Shown in pieces: positions 8,780 to 18,597 of a stretch of 64,000 nt of DNA; position 1 is the stretch's first letter; each line of letters starts with the position of its first letter. The position numbers were made by a program, and so were the translations under genes. The stretch comes from an uncultured Gammaproteobacteria bacterium (GTDB lineage: Bacteria > Pseudomonadota > Gammaproteobacteria > HK1). The stretch lies in the NCBI GenBank assembly GCA_958295835.1, contig OY282378.1, positions 3,869,694-3,933,693 of the forward strand, in the 5' to 3' direction. Under the pieces are notes generated by a model. The model made no database searches. It worked only from the letters and a program-made list of their open reading frames with translations, and was not told the origin of the DNA.

Positions 8780-9568
8780 TCATGCGCTCCGGAGCAGCGG
8801 CGTCTCGGCCGGGCCGCCATGCCGCCATTCGGCGCGCTCGCGAACCGCCGCCCCGAACGCCTCGAACATCGCGCGCGAGGCCGGATCCTTCAGCGCGTTC
8901 CATTCCGGATGCCACTGCACCGCGAGCGCGAACGACGCGGCTCCCGCAATGCTCACCGCCTCGACGAGACCGTCCGGCGCCCGCGCCTCGACCACCAGCC
9001 GCCCGGCGAGCCGGGCGATGCCCTGCGAGTGCAGCGAGTTGACCTCGATCGCCTCCCGCCCGACGAGCTGGTGGAGGAATCCGCCCCGCGCCACCCGCAC
9101 CGCGTGCCTCGGCGCGTACTGGCCGGCGAGGTCGAGGGATGGGTCCACGCGATGGTCGAGCATTCCCGGTAGCTCCTGGACGTGCTGGTAAAGCGTCCCG
9201 CCGAGCGCGACGTTCACTTCCTGGAAGCCCCGGCAGACCGCGAGCAGCGGCACCCCGCGTTCGAGGCAACGGCGCACAAGCGGCAGCGTGGTTTCGTCGC
9301 GATGGGGGTCGTGCCGGGTGCCGGGGCGGCTGGGCGGAGTGTCGTAGTGGCGGGGCAGCACGTTGGAAGGGCTGCCGGTGAACAGGAGGCCGTCGACCGC
9401 GTCGAGCAGATCGTCGCCGGCGACGGTGCGCCCGACGGCGGGAACGAGGAGCGGCAGCGCCCCCGCCGCCGCGCTCACCGCGCCGACATACCTTTCCAGG
9501 GCGGCGTGGTGGACGCGGCCATCGATCTCGATCCGGCACGCGGTGATGCCGACGATGGGACGACTCAT
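8780..9568 (-). CDS. puuD: Class I glutamine amidotransferase-like hydrolase (PuuD-like gamma-glutamyl-GABA hydrolase)
   Basis: This 262-residue peptidase C26 family protein begins MSRPIVGITACR, and the nucleophile elbow is AVCRGFQEVN. The remaining triad residues are in VQWHPEWN. In the Puu pathway this enzyme releases GABA from gamma-glutamyl-GABA, which fits the neighbouring PuuA-like and Pot genes. A much longer frame extends upstream, but the family N-terminus fixes the start at 9568. The dehydrogenase and oxidase steps of the Puu pathway are not in the window. Confidence 0.88.
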   Translation of the reverse strand: MSRPIVGITACRIEIDGRVHHAALERYVGAVSAAAGALPLLVPAVGRTVAGDDLLDAVDGLLFTGSPSNVLPRHYDTPPSRPGTRHDPHRDETTLPLVRRCLERGVPLLAVCRGFQEVNVALGGTLYQHVQELPGMLDHRVDPSLDLAGQYAPRHAVRVARGGFLHQLVGREAIEVNSLHSQGIARLAGRLVVEARAPDGLVEAVSIAGAASFALAVQWHPEWNALKDPASRAMFEAFGAAVRERAEWRHGGPAETPLLRSA

Positions 9569-9639
9569 GGGGTTGCGCTCCGCGGCGCATCCGCCGCGGC
9601 CTCCGGTCGGGACAGCGGCGATCCTACACCAGCGCATCG

Positions 9640-10189
9640 TGTGGAGGGGTCCACGAAATCGGGGCAACTCCACGAGACCTACACCGCAGGCGTGTTCCAC
9701 AGCCTCGACAAGAGACGCGAAGGAATCGGGTACGGAGGACTGTTCGTAACAGGCTTCTTCGCCGATGACGACCGCAGGATCGCCGAAGCCGGAGAGCAGG
9801 CGATCTGCTTGAACATGAGACAAGTCATACTCAAAGGAGCCAAGCTGAACGGCAACGACGACTGCATGGAGGTGACGGACTGGCAGGGAGAATGGGACTA
9901 CTGCACCGTCACGACCCAATCGCCCGAGATCGGCGAGGGGACCAAAACCTTCGCGATCAGCGGAATAGGATCCCCGCCAGAAACACTCAGCCCGCCGATG
10001 TTCGTCGACTGCTGGAAGGGGATCAGCGGCGGAGGACTGTGGATGAGGTTGGTACCCGACGGAGGCGAAGAGATCCAATGGGACCTGAAAGGGATCATCT
10101 ACTGGCAGGAAGGGCGCGACACCCCACATACTCGATACTCGGCACCTGCGGTGCCACGGGATCGATGGGATCGTCAAGCACCTGCGTAG
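9640..10189 (+). pseudogene. C-terminal remnant of a trypsin-like peptidase-type protein
   Basis: An open stretch of about 180 codons lacks a credible start. It contains CWKGISGGGLW followed by WDLKGIIYWQEG, which resembles the serine-nucleophile segment and last strands of trypsin-fold proteins. No His/Asp half of a catalytic triad is visible. The open part begins next to AATCGGGGCAACTCCA (9657-9672), which also occurs at 28994-29009 and resembles the end of an insertion element. An IS insertion and loss may therefore have removed the 5' half. Family assignment is tentative. Confidence 0.4.
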
Positions 10190-10318
10190 GAATAACTCCT
10201 GACAGCTCGCGAGCCTCTGATCCCACGGCAGTGGGGGCTGGAGGCGATGAGGTAAGGGACGGGGGCGGCGAGGAGTGGTTCGAGTGAACCTCTCGTTCGA
10301 GAGACGCAGGGCCGGGAG

Positions 10319-12142
10319 TTGAAGCAGGGGGGAGCCATCGCGGCGGCAAGAGCGGCAAACGTAGCGGAGAGCGTAGACGCGACCCCCGCAACGTCGGCGC
10401 GTGCGATTGTCGATTACGGCTCGTTGAGCGCCCGAATGCTGGCATCGTCGGTCAAACGCGAAGGCAGGCTGGACTTCGCGCGGGCGGTCGTTTTCAGCGT
10501 GGTCTCTGCGTATTGGAAGGAACTGCAGAGCGCGTCCGGGGGGAATTGGTCGCTGCGCGAGCTGCCGCCGGACGTCGTGCTTTCTTCGGTGCCGGAAGAG
10601 ACCGGAGCGCTGGCGGAGAGCATCGGAACGGCCGCGGCCGGTCTGGACGTCATGGACGCCGGCTACATGATCGGGGTGCTTTACACCGGGGTGATGCCGG
10701 GCAGGTTCCGGGCGCAGTCGGGGGCGTATTACACGCCGCCGGCGCTGTGCGAGCGGCTGCTGGACATGGCGACGAAGGCCGGTGTGGACTGGCGCTCGGC
10801 GCGGGTGCTCGATCCGGCCTGTGGCGGGGGTGCATTCCTGTCGCCGGTGGCGCGGCGCATGGCGGAGGGTCTGAAGGACTGCAGCGCCAGGGTCGCGCTG
10901 AAGAACATTCAGGGTCGTTTGAACGGGTTCGAGCTGGATCCGTTTGCGGCGTGGCTGTCGCTGGTGTTCCTCGATGTCACGCTCGGCGACCTGTGCCGTG
11001 AGGCAGGAACACGGTTGCAGTCCGTCGTGCGCGTCTACGACGGTCTTGAGCAGACGCCCGTGGGAGAAGGCTTTGATCTGGTGGCCGGCAACCCGCCTTA
11101 CGGACGGATCACGCTGTCTTCGCGGTTGCGCGAGAAGTTCCGGCGCAGCCTGTTCGGCCATGCGAACCTGTACGGCGTGTTCACCGACCTGGCGTTGCGC
11201 TTCACGCGGCCGGGCGGGGTCATCGCATACGTGACGCCGGCGAGCTTCCTTGCCGGGGAGTATTTCAAGGCCCTGCGCGGTCTGCTCGGCCGGGAAGCAC
11301 CGCCGGTGAGCATCGACTTCATCGGGGAGCGCAAGGGCGTCTTTGCCGATGTGCTGCAGGAAACCCTGTTGGCAGCGTATCGACGCGGTGGTGGTCGGGG
11401 TCCCGGAGAGGTCCGTTTCATTTCACCGGGACTGGGCGGCGCTATCGAGACCACGACCGCGGGATCGTTCAACCTGCCTCAAAACCCGGACCGGCCGTGG
11501 CTGATGCCGCGGACGGAAGCGCAGAGCGCGCTGGTCCGTCAGGTTGAAGAGTTGCCGTACCGGCTGGCCGATTATGGCTACACGGTAAGCACGGGGCCGC
11601 TGGTGTGGAACCAGCACAAGCCGAGCCTGCGGGATCGACCGGGAAAGGGACGCTATCCGCTGGTGTGGGCGGAATCGGTGCGATCCGGCGGCGTGTTCGA
11701 ATTCCGGGCCGAAAAGCGAAATCACAAGCCGTATTTTGAACCGGAAGCAGGCGAAGGCTGGGTGGTGACGGATTTCCCGTGCATATTGCTGCAAAGGACG
11801 ACGGCGAAGGAGCAATGCCGGCGTTTGATCGCGGCGGAACTGCCGGCGTCGTTTATCGAGGAACACGGCGCGGTCGTCGTCGAAAATCACCTGAACATGA
11901 TCAAACCGCTCGACGACGACCCGAAGGTGGCGGCGTTGGCCGTGCTGTTGAACAGCGACGTGGTCGATCAGGTATTCCGGTGCATCAACGGTAGCGTGGC
12001 CGTGTCGGCCTATGAGCTGGAAGCCTTGCCGTTGCCTTCGCCGCAAGACATGAAGGAAATCGAGCGGCTGGTGAAAAAGCGGGCGAAACGCGAGACGCTG
12101 GAGCGCGCGGTGGGGCGTCTGTACGGCAACGGAGCCGGATGA
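10319..12142 (+). CDS. N6-adenine DNA methyltransferase (Eco57I-like), no partner nuclease seen
   Basis: This 607-residue protein has the SAM-binding motif VLDPACGGGAFLSP (about residue 163) and the catalytic NPPYGR (about residue 259), which define a gamma-class adenine methyltransferase. The C-terminal half probably holds the target-recognition domain. The start is a TTG with a weak ribosome site, so the true N-terminus could lie within the first 40 codons. No restriction endonuclease or helicase gene flanks it. It could be an orphan methylase, a fused type IIG-like enzyme lacking a visible nuclease motif, or a relic of a defence island. Confidence 0.82.
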   Translation: MKQGGAIAAARAANVAESVDATPATSARAIVDYGSLSARMLASSVKREGRLDFARAVVFSVVSAYWKELQSASGGNWSLRELPPDVVLSSVPEETGALAESIGTAAAGLDVMDAGYMIGVLYTGVMPGRFRAQSGAYYTPPALCERLLDMATKAGVDWRSARVLDPACGGGAFLSPVARRMAEGLKDCSARVALKNIQGRLNGFELDPFAAWLSLVFLDVTLGDLCREAGTRLQSVVRVYDGLEQTPVGEGFDLVAGNPPYGRITLSSRLREKFRRSLFGHANLYGVFTDLALRFTRPGGVIAYVTPASFLAGEYFKALRGLLGREAPPVSIDFIGERKGVFADVLQETLLAAYRRGGGRGPGEVRFISPGLGGAIETTTAGSFNLPQNPDRPWLMPRTEAQSALVRQVEELPYRLADYGYTVSTGPLVWNQHKPSLRDRPGKGRYPLVWAESVRSGGVFEFRAEKRNHKPYFEPEAGEGWVVTDFPCILLQRTTAKEQCRRLIAAELPASFIEEHGAVVVENHLNMIKPLDDDPKVAALAVLLNSDVVDQVFRCINGSVAVSAYELEALPLPSPQDMKEIERLVKKRAKRETLERAVGRLYGNGAG

Positions 12143-12216
12143 TGCCATTGCCGCCACGCCGTCGCCGTCTTGCCGACCGCCTCACCCGGGCTCTGTGATT
12201 CGCCGGCACCGAAAGC

Positions 12217-12591
12217 TCATCCGAGGAGCCAGTCTCCGTAACGGGCACTCATCCGAATCCTTCCTGGTTGGATTACGACGAAACGTCCTTGCAGTTCTGC
12301 GCCCTTTCGGCTCACGAAATCAGCCACGGTTTCGCCGATTCCCGATCGGGCGCCAGCCGGAAAACGCAGCAGAACGACCCCGACCGAGGGAAGTCCGTTG
12401 GCATACACCAACTGACCGAAATCCTTGTCCTCGGTGAGAAGCACGCGTTCTTCCCGTAGCGCAAGGTCGATCACCGTCTCATCGTCGGCTCTCGGAGACA
12501 ACTCGGCGACCGGCAGGACCTCATGCCCGAGGCTCGTCAACGCACGGACAACAGCGTAATCGCAACTCTCGTCGGCAAGAAAGCGCAGCAT
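12217..12591 (-). CDS. DUF5615 PIN-like toxin
   Basis: This protein of about 124 residues begins MLRFLADESCDYAVV and contains VLLTEDKDFGQLVYANG, the two acidic patches typical of DUF5615 (Mut7-C/PIN-like RNase fold). It follows a DUF433 gene by 17 bases, the standard antitoxin-toxin order for this pair. A GTG two codons upstream is an alternative start. Its role as a toxin nuclease is inferred from the family. Confidence 0.82.
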   Translation of the reverse strand: MLRFLADESCDYAVVRALTSLGHEVLPVAELSPRADDETVIDLALREERVLLTEDKDFGQLVYANGLPSVGVVLLRFPAGARSGIGETVADFVSRKGAELQGRFVVIQPGRIRMSARYGDWLLG

Positions 12592-12608
12592 CGGCACTTG
12601 TCCGGAGA

Positions 12609-12839
12609 CTACGCCGGCGCGGTGGAAAGGACCTCCTCATGAGCAACCGTGTCCGCGGCATACACGAGGCATGCGTAGACGTCTTCGGGCATCAGTCGAG
12701 GATATGCATCGCGCAGATCGTCCATGGTCGCGCCTTCGCCGAGCTTTCGGAGGACGAGTTCGACGGGGATGCGCGTCCCCTTGACGACCGGCTTGCCCAG
12801 CATGACGTTCGGGTCGAGCTCGATACGGTGCGTCCACAT
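12609..12839 (-). CDS. DUF433 antitoxin
   Basis: This 76-residue protein reads RIELDPNVMLGKPVVKGTRIPVE, the DUF433 signature (a winged-helix-like DNA-binding antitoxin fold). The ATG at 12839 is preferred over upstream starts because GGAG stands about nine bases before it. It is the first gene of a two-gene cassette with the DUF5615 toxin and is expected to neutralise it and repress the operon. Confidence 0.82.
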   Translation of the reverse strand: MWTHRIELDPNVMLGKPVVKGTRIPVELVLRKLGEGATMDDLRDAYPRLMPEDVYACLVYAADTVAHEEVLSTAPA

Positions 12840-12957
12840 GGCGGCTGGCTCCGAGAGCGGTTGTTCCCATTCTACCCCCTTCACCCGGGAAGCGGCCCGA
12901 TCTGGTGCTCGACGTCCCGGTCGAGGTCGGGCTCGCGGGCACCGGCGGCGCCGGCAG

Positions 12958-13399
12958 ATGACGATGGGCTTCCTGATCCCGGTCGGACCGGGACTTGCAC
13001 ATGGCGTGGCGGACCGGTCCAGGCGCGAGGACGCCGAACTCTTCCGGCGCGTGCGCGAGGTCTGTCTCGAACGCGCGTGGACGCATCCCGGGCGCTACGC
13101 GGTCATCGGCGCGAGTGCCGGCGAGGAGGCCACCACCGAGCGCGCGAGGGCGGAGACCTCGGAGCGGTTCCCGCACCGGCACCGTACAATCACCGGCCGG
13201 TGGCCTTCGGGTGGCGGAGGATCGGGTGGCGTTCGTGACCGCCTATGCGGATCGGGACGACGCTGCATTCAAAGGCTCGGTGAGCGAGCTGGCATGGCGT
13301 TCGTTCGCCTGGTTCATGTCGGAGCCGGATCATATCGTGGTGCTCCGCCGGGGCGCCGATGCCGAGCCGGTGCGGTTGTCGGACTTGATGCGAGCTTGA
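12958..13399 (+). pseudogene. Possible frameshifted hypothetical gene
   Basis: Two gene-like stretches lie in different phases. One begins MTMGFLIPVGPGLAHGVADR and stays protein-like until about 13180. The other runs about 13205-13399 and reads AFVTAYADRDDAAFKGSVSE to the stop. One indel near 13190 would join them. I recognise no family, and the surrounding 12840-13591 region holds nothing else I can support. Confidence 0.25.
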
Positions 13400-13591
13400 T
13401 GGGAAAGGCCGAAAGGAGGCTCAGCGGGAGGAAACGGTGACAATTGAAGTGAAAGTGAGAGCGAATGAACGAGACGGTGAAACTTCGGTCCACAGGTCTC
13501 CCGGGGAGTCGGCGATGGACCGGATGTGGTCCAGTGTTCGCTGGAAGCTGCCGCTCAATGTTCAGGCTCCTTCGCTTTCTTCGGCGCCGTT

Positions 13592-14865
13592 TCACGGCCC
13601 CAGGGCATGGATGGGGATCACGCCGGCCTTGGTTCCACCGTGCGCGGATCCGTATCCGCTGGGCACGATGACGGCAAGGGCGGCTGGCGGGCCGTGGTCG
13701 CTGTTCGCCATTCGCTTGGCCAACCGGCGCAGATTCCTTGCGCCGTCGTCCACCCAGCGGTTGCCCAGCTTGATCTCGAAGGCGGCCCAGCGCCCGTCGG
13801 CAGCTTCGACGACGGCATCTACCTCCAGGCCGTCCTTCTCTCGATAGTGGAACACCGTGGCGTCGGCGGCCTGCGCGTAGATGCGCAAGTCGCGGATGAC
13901 CATGGATTCGAACAGGAAGCCGAAGAACCGGAGGTCGGCCACGAGTGTCGCCGGTGACGCGCGCCCACCCAGGGCGGCGACCGCCAACGAGGGATCGACG
14001 AAATGGCGCACGGGCGTGGAGCGGAGCGTGGTGCGTGAACCAGGTGCGGGGACCAGGCCGGTTGGTGCTCCACTACCATCAGCCGTTCGAGGGCGTCCAG
14101 ATACCCGGCCGCCGTGTCCGCCTTCATTGCCGTTCCGTTGCCGCCCACGTCGGCGGCCAGCTTTGCCACCGACACCGGCGTGGCGAGATTGCGCGCCAGA
14201 GACTGCAAGAGCCGGCCGACCCGCACGGGATCGCGCAACCTGCCGTCGAGGCGTGAGACGTCGGTACGTCGAATCTCGTCCAGATAGCCCCGGTTGACGC
14301 GCATGGCCGGCGTCGCGGCACTGCCAAGGTGGGCTGGCCAGCCGCCGACGGCGATGCGTTCGGCGAGCCGGGCAATGGGGACGGGTGCGGCGTGTCCCCG
14401 CTGGGGCTCCCCATCGAGCAGGCCACGCAGAGAGATGACGCCGGTGGAGTGGCCGCTCTCGAAGAGCGACATGGGCCGCATCCGCAGGCGGGTGAAGCGG
14501 CCGGCGCCGGTGTGGCGCGTGACGTCGTCGGCCGGCACTGCCGAGCCGGTCAGGATGAACTGCCCACGCCCCGAGCGCTCGTCCACGGTCCGACGAACGT
14601 GGTTCCAGACCTCGGGCGCCAACTGCCACTCGTCGAGCAGCCGAGGCGGGTCCCCGGTCAGGACGGCTGCCGGATCGATGCTCATCATCCGTTGAGCGTC
14701 GAGGTCGATGTCGAGCAGCACATGGCTGGCGCTGGCCTGCATCGCCGTCGCCGTCTTGCCGACCGCCCGAGCGCCTTCCACAAGGACGGCCCCGGACGCG
14801 GCTAGCAGTTCGGCGAGCTCGGCGTCGGCGATACGCGGGCGGTAGTCGGCGCGTTTGCGGGCCAT
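13592..14865 (-). pseudogene. Frameshifted AAA ATPase with DUF4143-type C-terminus
   Basis: The N-terminal half (from 14865, MARKRADYRPRIADAELAELL) has a Walker A variant VEGARAVGKTATAM and Walker B-like RLLDEWQ. The C-terminal DUF4143-type domain (RHFVDPSLAVAALGG, FFGFLFESMVIRDLRIYA, DAVVEAADGRWAAFEIKLG) continues in another phase. The break is near 14040, where a single missing base explains the switch. It could be a real pseudogene or an assembly error. A second DUF4143 ATPase at 46.3-47.5 kb is also frameshifted. Confidence 0.8.
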
Positions 14866-15146
14866 GCCCCAGAGTAGCGCGGTCCGGAGCGACCAGGCAA
14901 TTGCCAGAGGGCTGTTCGGCGGTCTTTCAGGGGGTGTTTTGGAGGACCTTCAACGGGTGATTCGGCGATGAGGCGCGGGTTTCATTTGGAATTCACTTGT
15001 ACTTTTCGAGCCGTAAACGATCCGTCCGTGTGTATCGCCCAGCCGGAAATCACGGCATGGCTGATTTGTGCCGGCAGGCAGCCGGCGGCACGAAGAGGCT
15101 CGTGCCCGGCTGCCCCGGGAATGCTGTCCGGGTCCGTCTGTCGCCA

Positions 15147-15575
15147 CTACGCCGCCCGGTCTTCGACGGCCAGCCGGCGGCCGACAGCCCGAAGCGCCTT
15201 CTCGATCCGGCTGATGTGGGAACGGTGGTCGGGATTGAGGAGCCGGCGAACGACGGATTCGCTGAGTCCCAGTCGCCGGGCCAGGGCGGTCTTGCTCATC
15301 CCCTGTTCACGCATCGCGGAATAGAGGGCGAGCTTCGCCGCGACCAGCGGCGGCACGGCAACCAGGATCTGGCCGGACGCGGCCGGACTCGGAGCGGGGA
15401 TCTCCCACCGTTCGTGCACGTGGCCGGCCAGTGCGACCGCCAGGGCATCCTCGGCCATCTCCAGCGCCTCGGCTCGATCGTCTCCGCAGGTGTTGGCGCC
15501 CGGAACGTCCGGGAAGGACACGAAGAAGCCGCCGCCTTCCTCCGGCGTGAGAACGCAGGGGTATACGTAGCGCAT
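15147..15575 (-). CDS. hicB: HicB family antitoxin with helix-turn-helix
   Basis: This 142-residue protein has an N-terminal HicB fold (FFVSFPDVPGANTCGDD) and a C-terminal HTH (MSKTALARRLGLSESVVRRLL). It neutralises HicA and represses the operon. AAGGAGG precedes the ATG, which overlaps the hicA stop by one base. The HTH probably binds the palindrome over the hicA start. Confidence 0.9.
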   Translation of the reverse strand: MRYVYPCVLTPEEGGGFFVSFPDVPGANTCGDDRAEALEMAEDALAVALAGHVHERWEIPAPSPAASGQILVAVPPLVAAKLALYSAMREQGMSKTALARRLGLSESVVRRLLNPDHRSHISRIEKALRAVGRRLAVEDRAA

Positions 15576-15799
15576 CAGAGCGCCTCCTTGTCGATGTCGA
15601 GGTCTTTCAACATGGCGGCCAGCAGGCCCTTGCCGATCTCCTTGCGCGGAACGGTGGTGAAGCGGCCCCCAACGTGGAGGCGGCCGTGGCTTCCCTTGCC
15701 GACGCTCGGATCGAAACGCCAGGACCGACCGGACTTCCTGGCAAAGCGTTTGGTGCGCTTGAGGAATTCAGACCCGTTCACGGACGAAAAATCGAGCAT
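15575..15799 (-). CDS. hicA: HicA family mRNA interferase toxin
   Basis: This 74-residue protein has the HicA double-stranded RNA-binding-like fold. The catalytic histidine lies in KGSHGRLHVGGRFTTVP, followed by the typical KEIGKGLLAAMLKDLDI. It is the first gene of hicAB. A 20-bp perfect palindrome covers its start codon. Confidence 0.9.
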   Translation of the reverse strand: MLDFSSVNGSEFLKRTKRFARKSGRSWRFDPSVGKGSHGRLHVGGRFTTVPRKEIGKGLLAAMLKDLDIDKEAL

Positions 15800-15810
15800 T
15801 TATGCTCGAT
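15791..15810. promoter_or_regulatory. Palindromic operator over the hicA start
   Basis: ATCGAGCAT-TT-ATGCTCGAT is a 9-bp perfect inverted repeat with a 2-bp centre. It overlaps the hicA ATG (15797-15799). Its place at the head of a hicAB operon with an HTH antitoxin suggests it is the autoregulatory operator. It could also mask translation initiation as an RNA hairpin. Confidence 0.65.
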
Positions 15811-16083
15811 TGTCAACCGCACTGCTCAAGGTTTCCAATCGGTTCGTCGCGCCGAGCGGCCTGATTTGATGGGCGAGGGTCGAACCTGAACCGCCCCGGG
15901 AATCCCGGAGACTGAAATCGTCGAGTCCCTGGTGGGCGGGAGCGAATGAAATCGCCCGCGAAGTACTCCAGGGTGACGAGTACACGGATCCACCAGGCCG
16001 GGCCGGCCGAGCGCCGTTCTGGTTTTTTCGGAATCGTGCTACTACAGTCGGCGCGTACCATCCCACTCGAACCGGAGTCCGTC

Positions 16084-17766
16084 ATGGCAGGCCCGATCAA
16101 CCGTTTCAGCGCCCGCATCACCCAGCCCAAGTCCCAGGGCGCGTCCCAGGCCCAGCTCTTCGCCACCGGGTTCACCGAGGCGGACCTCGACAAGGCGCAG
16201 ATCGGGATCGCCAGCGTCTGGTACGAGGGCAACAACTGCAACATGCACCTGCTCGACCTGGCCGCGAAGGTGAAGGAGGGGGTCGAGGCGGTCGGGGTGA
16301 AAGGCATGCGCTTCAACACCGTGGGGGTGTCGGACGGCATGTCGATGGGCACCGAGGGCATGTCGTTCTCGCTCCAGTCGCGGGACCTCATCGCGGACTC
16401 GATCGAGACGGTGACCCGCGGGCAGTGGTACGACGGCCTCGTCACCATCCCCGGTTGCGACAAGAACATGCCCGGATGCCTGATGGCGATGGGCCGGATC
16501 GACCGGCCGTCGATCATGGTCTACGGCGGCACCATCCGGGGCGGGCGCACCGCGAACGGCCAGACCGTGGACATCGTCAACGCCTTCCAGAGCTACGGCC
16601 AGTTCCTCGCCGGCACGATCGACGAGGACGAGCGGGTCGAGATCGTGCGCAACGCCTGCCCGGGGGCCGGGGCCTGCGGCGGCATGTACACCGCGAACAC
16701 CATGGCCACCGCGATCGAGGCGATGGGCATGTCCCTGCCCTACAGCTCCTCGACCCCCGCCACGGACCCCGCCAAGATCGATGAATGCCGGCGGGCCGGC
16801 GCCGTGGTGCGGGCGCTGATGGAGAAGGACCTGAAGCCGCGCGACATCATGACCCGCGCCGCGTTCGAGAACGCGATGGTGATGGTCATGGCGCTCGGCG
16901 GCTCCACCAACGCGGTGCTGCACCTCATCGCGATGGCGCGTGCGGTGGGGGTCGAGCTCACCATCGACGATTTCCAGTCCGTGAGCGATCGGATCCCCTA
17001 CATCGCGGACCTGAAGCCCAGCGGCAAGTACGTCATGGAGGACCTGCACCGGGCCGGCGGGGTGCCGGCGGTCATGAAGTACCTCCTCGCCGAGGGCCTG
17101 ATCGACGGAGACTGCCCGACCTGCACCGGCCGCACGATCGCCGAAAACCTGGAGGGCGCGGCCCCGCTGGCCGAGGGCCAGCGCATCGTGGCCCCGCTCG
17201 CCGCCCCCATCAAGGAGAGCGGGCATATCCGCATCCTGCGGGGCAACCTCGCGCCCGGCGGGGCGGTGGCGAAGATCACCGGCAAGGAAGGGCTGCGCTT
17301 CGAGGGTCCGGCCAGGGTCTTCGATGCGGAGGAGGACATGCTGCGCGCCCTGGAGGAGGGGAAGATCGCCAAGGGCGACGTGATCGTCATCCGCTACGAG
17401 GGGCCGAAGGGCGGGCCGGGGATGCCGGAGATGCTGACCCCGACCTCGGCGGTCATGGGGGCCGGGCTGGGGTCCGACGTCGCCCTGATCACCGACGGGC
17501 GCTTCTCCGGCGGGTCGCACGGCTTCATCATCGGGCACGTGGTGCCCGAGGCGCAGGAAGGCGGTCCCATCGGGCTGATCGAGTCCGGCGACGTGATTGC
17601 CATCGACGCGGAAGAGAACTCCATCCGGGTCGACGTCCCGGACGACGAGATGGCGCGCCGCCGCGCCGCCTGGACCATGCCCCCGTACAAGGAGACGCGC
17701 GGCACCCTGTACAAGTACATCAAGAACGTGTCCGACGCCTCGCGCGGGTGCGTGACCGACGAATAG
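16084..17766 (+). CDS. ilvD: Dihydroxy-acid dehydratase
   Basis: This 560-residue enzyme of branched-chain amino acid synthesis converts 2,3-dihydroxy-isovalerate and its homologue to the 2-keto acids. Fe-S cluster motifs NNCNMHLLDLA, GCDKNMPGCLMAMGR and CPGAGACGGMYTANTM are present, as is the C-terminal GRFSGGSHGFIIGHVVPEA. I placed the start at 16084 (MAGPINRF), preceded by CCGGAG, because the upstream extension is not protein-like. The next gene begins immediately after the stop. Confidence 0.96.
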   Translation: MAGPINRFSARITQPKSQGASQAQLFATGFTEADLDKAQIGIASVWYEGNNCNMHLLDLAAKVKEGVEAVGVKGMRFNTVGVSDGMSMGTEGMSFSLQSRDLIADSIETVTRGQWYDGLVTIPGCDKNMPGCLMAMGRIDRPSIMVYGGTIRGGRTANGQTVDIVNAFQSYGQFLAGTIDEDERVEIVRNACPGAGACGGMYTANTMATAIEAMGMSLPYSSSTPATDPAKIDECRRAGAVVRALMEKDLKPRDIMTRAAFENAMVMVMALGGSTNAVLHLIAMARAVGVELTIDDFQSVSDRIPYIADLKPSGKYVMEDLHRAGGVPAVMKYLLAEGLIDGDCPTCTGRTIAENLEGAAPLAEGQRIVAPLAAPIKESGHIRILRGNLAPGGAVAKITGKEGLRFEGPARVFDAEEDMLRALEEGKIAKGDVIVIRYEGPKGGPGMPEMLTPTSAVMGAGLGSDVALITDGRFSGGSHGFIIGHVVPEAQEGGPIGLIESGDVIAIDAEENSIRVDVPDDEMARRRAAWTMPPYKETRGTLYKYIKNVSDASRGCVTDE

Positions 17767-18525
17767 ATGCATGCCGTGGCGGGCCGGGGGTACGCGCTCT
17801 TCGCGTGCCTGCTCGTCTCCTGCTCCATCCGCGCCGAGGCGCCGCCGATCGATTACCGGATCGCCGTCGAACATCCCCACGACAAGGCGGCGTTCACCCA
17901 GGGGCTCGTCTTCCACCGCGGCGCCCTGTACGAGAGCACCGGTCTGCGCGGGCGCTCGTCGCTGCGCAAGGTCGAGCCGGCCACCGGACGGGTCGTCCGC
18001 AAGCGGCGGCTGTCCGGCCGCCTTTTCGCCGAGGGTCTTGCGCTGGTCGGCGACGCGCTGTACCAGCTCACGTGGACCGCGGGCCGCGCGTTCGTGCTGC
18101 GGGTCGAGGACTTCTCGCTCGTGCGCGAGCACCGCTACGCGGGGGAGGGCTGGGGTCTCGCCTGGGACGGCGAGAAGCTGGTGATGAGTGACGGCAGTGC
18201 GACGCTTCGGTTTCGCGACCCGGTGACGTTCCGCGTCGAACGCGAGGTCGAGGTGCGCGACGGCGCCCGTGCGATCGCCGCGCTCAACGAGCTCGAGTTC
18301 GTCGAGGGCACGGTGTACGCCAACGTCTGGCGCTCCGACCGGGTGGCGCGCATCGACCCGGCCAGCGGCGCCGTCACCGGATGGCTCGATCTCGCGCCGA
18401 TCGCCGAGCGCGAACGCAACGCCGGTGATGCCGGCGTGGCCAACGGCATCGCCTGGGACGGCCGCCTGCTCTACGTGACGGGAAAGCTCTGGCGCTCGGT
18501 CTACGGGCTGGAGCTGCGCCGCTGA
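17767..18525 (+). CDS. Glutaminyl-peptide cyclotransferase (beta-propeller type), probably exported
   Basis: This 252-residue protein has an N-terminal signal ending in a lipobox-like LVSC. The mature part carries landmarks of the plant/bacterial glutamine cyclotransferase family: AFTQGLVFHRGALYESTGLRG, FAEGLAL, LTW, GWGLAWDGEKL, LNELEFVEGTVYANVW and NGIAWDG. It forms pyroglutamate at N-terminal glutamine. The gene starts directly after the ilvD stop, so the two are probably cotranscribed. Confidence 0.88.
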   Translation: MHAVAGRGYALFACLLVSCSIRAEAPPIDYRIAVEHPHDKAAFTQGLVFHRGALYESTGLRGRSSLRKVEPATGRVVRKRRLSGRLFAEGLALVGDALYQLTWTAGRAFVLRVEDFSLVREHRYAGEGWGLAWDGEKLVMSDGSATLRFRDPVTFRVEREVEVRDGARAIAALNELEFVEGTVYANVWRSDRVARIDPASGAVTGWLDLAPIAERERNAGDAGVANGIAWDGRLLYVTGKLWRSVYGLELRR

Positions 18526-18597
18526 GGGACCCGGACTGCCGCGCCGGCAGCAGGGCGGAGCGCACGACGAAAGATCCTGGACACGACGGAGACGTCA

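Noticed and set aside
16042..18132. Minus-strand 696-codon frame
   Set aside because: It runs antisense through ilvD and the cyclotransferase gene, both of which carry clear family motifs.
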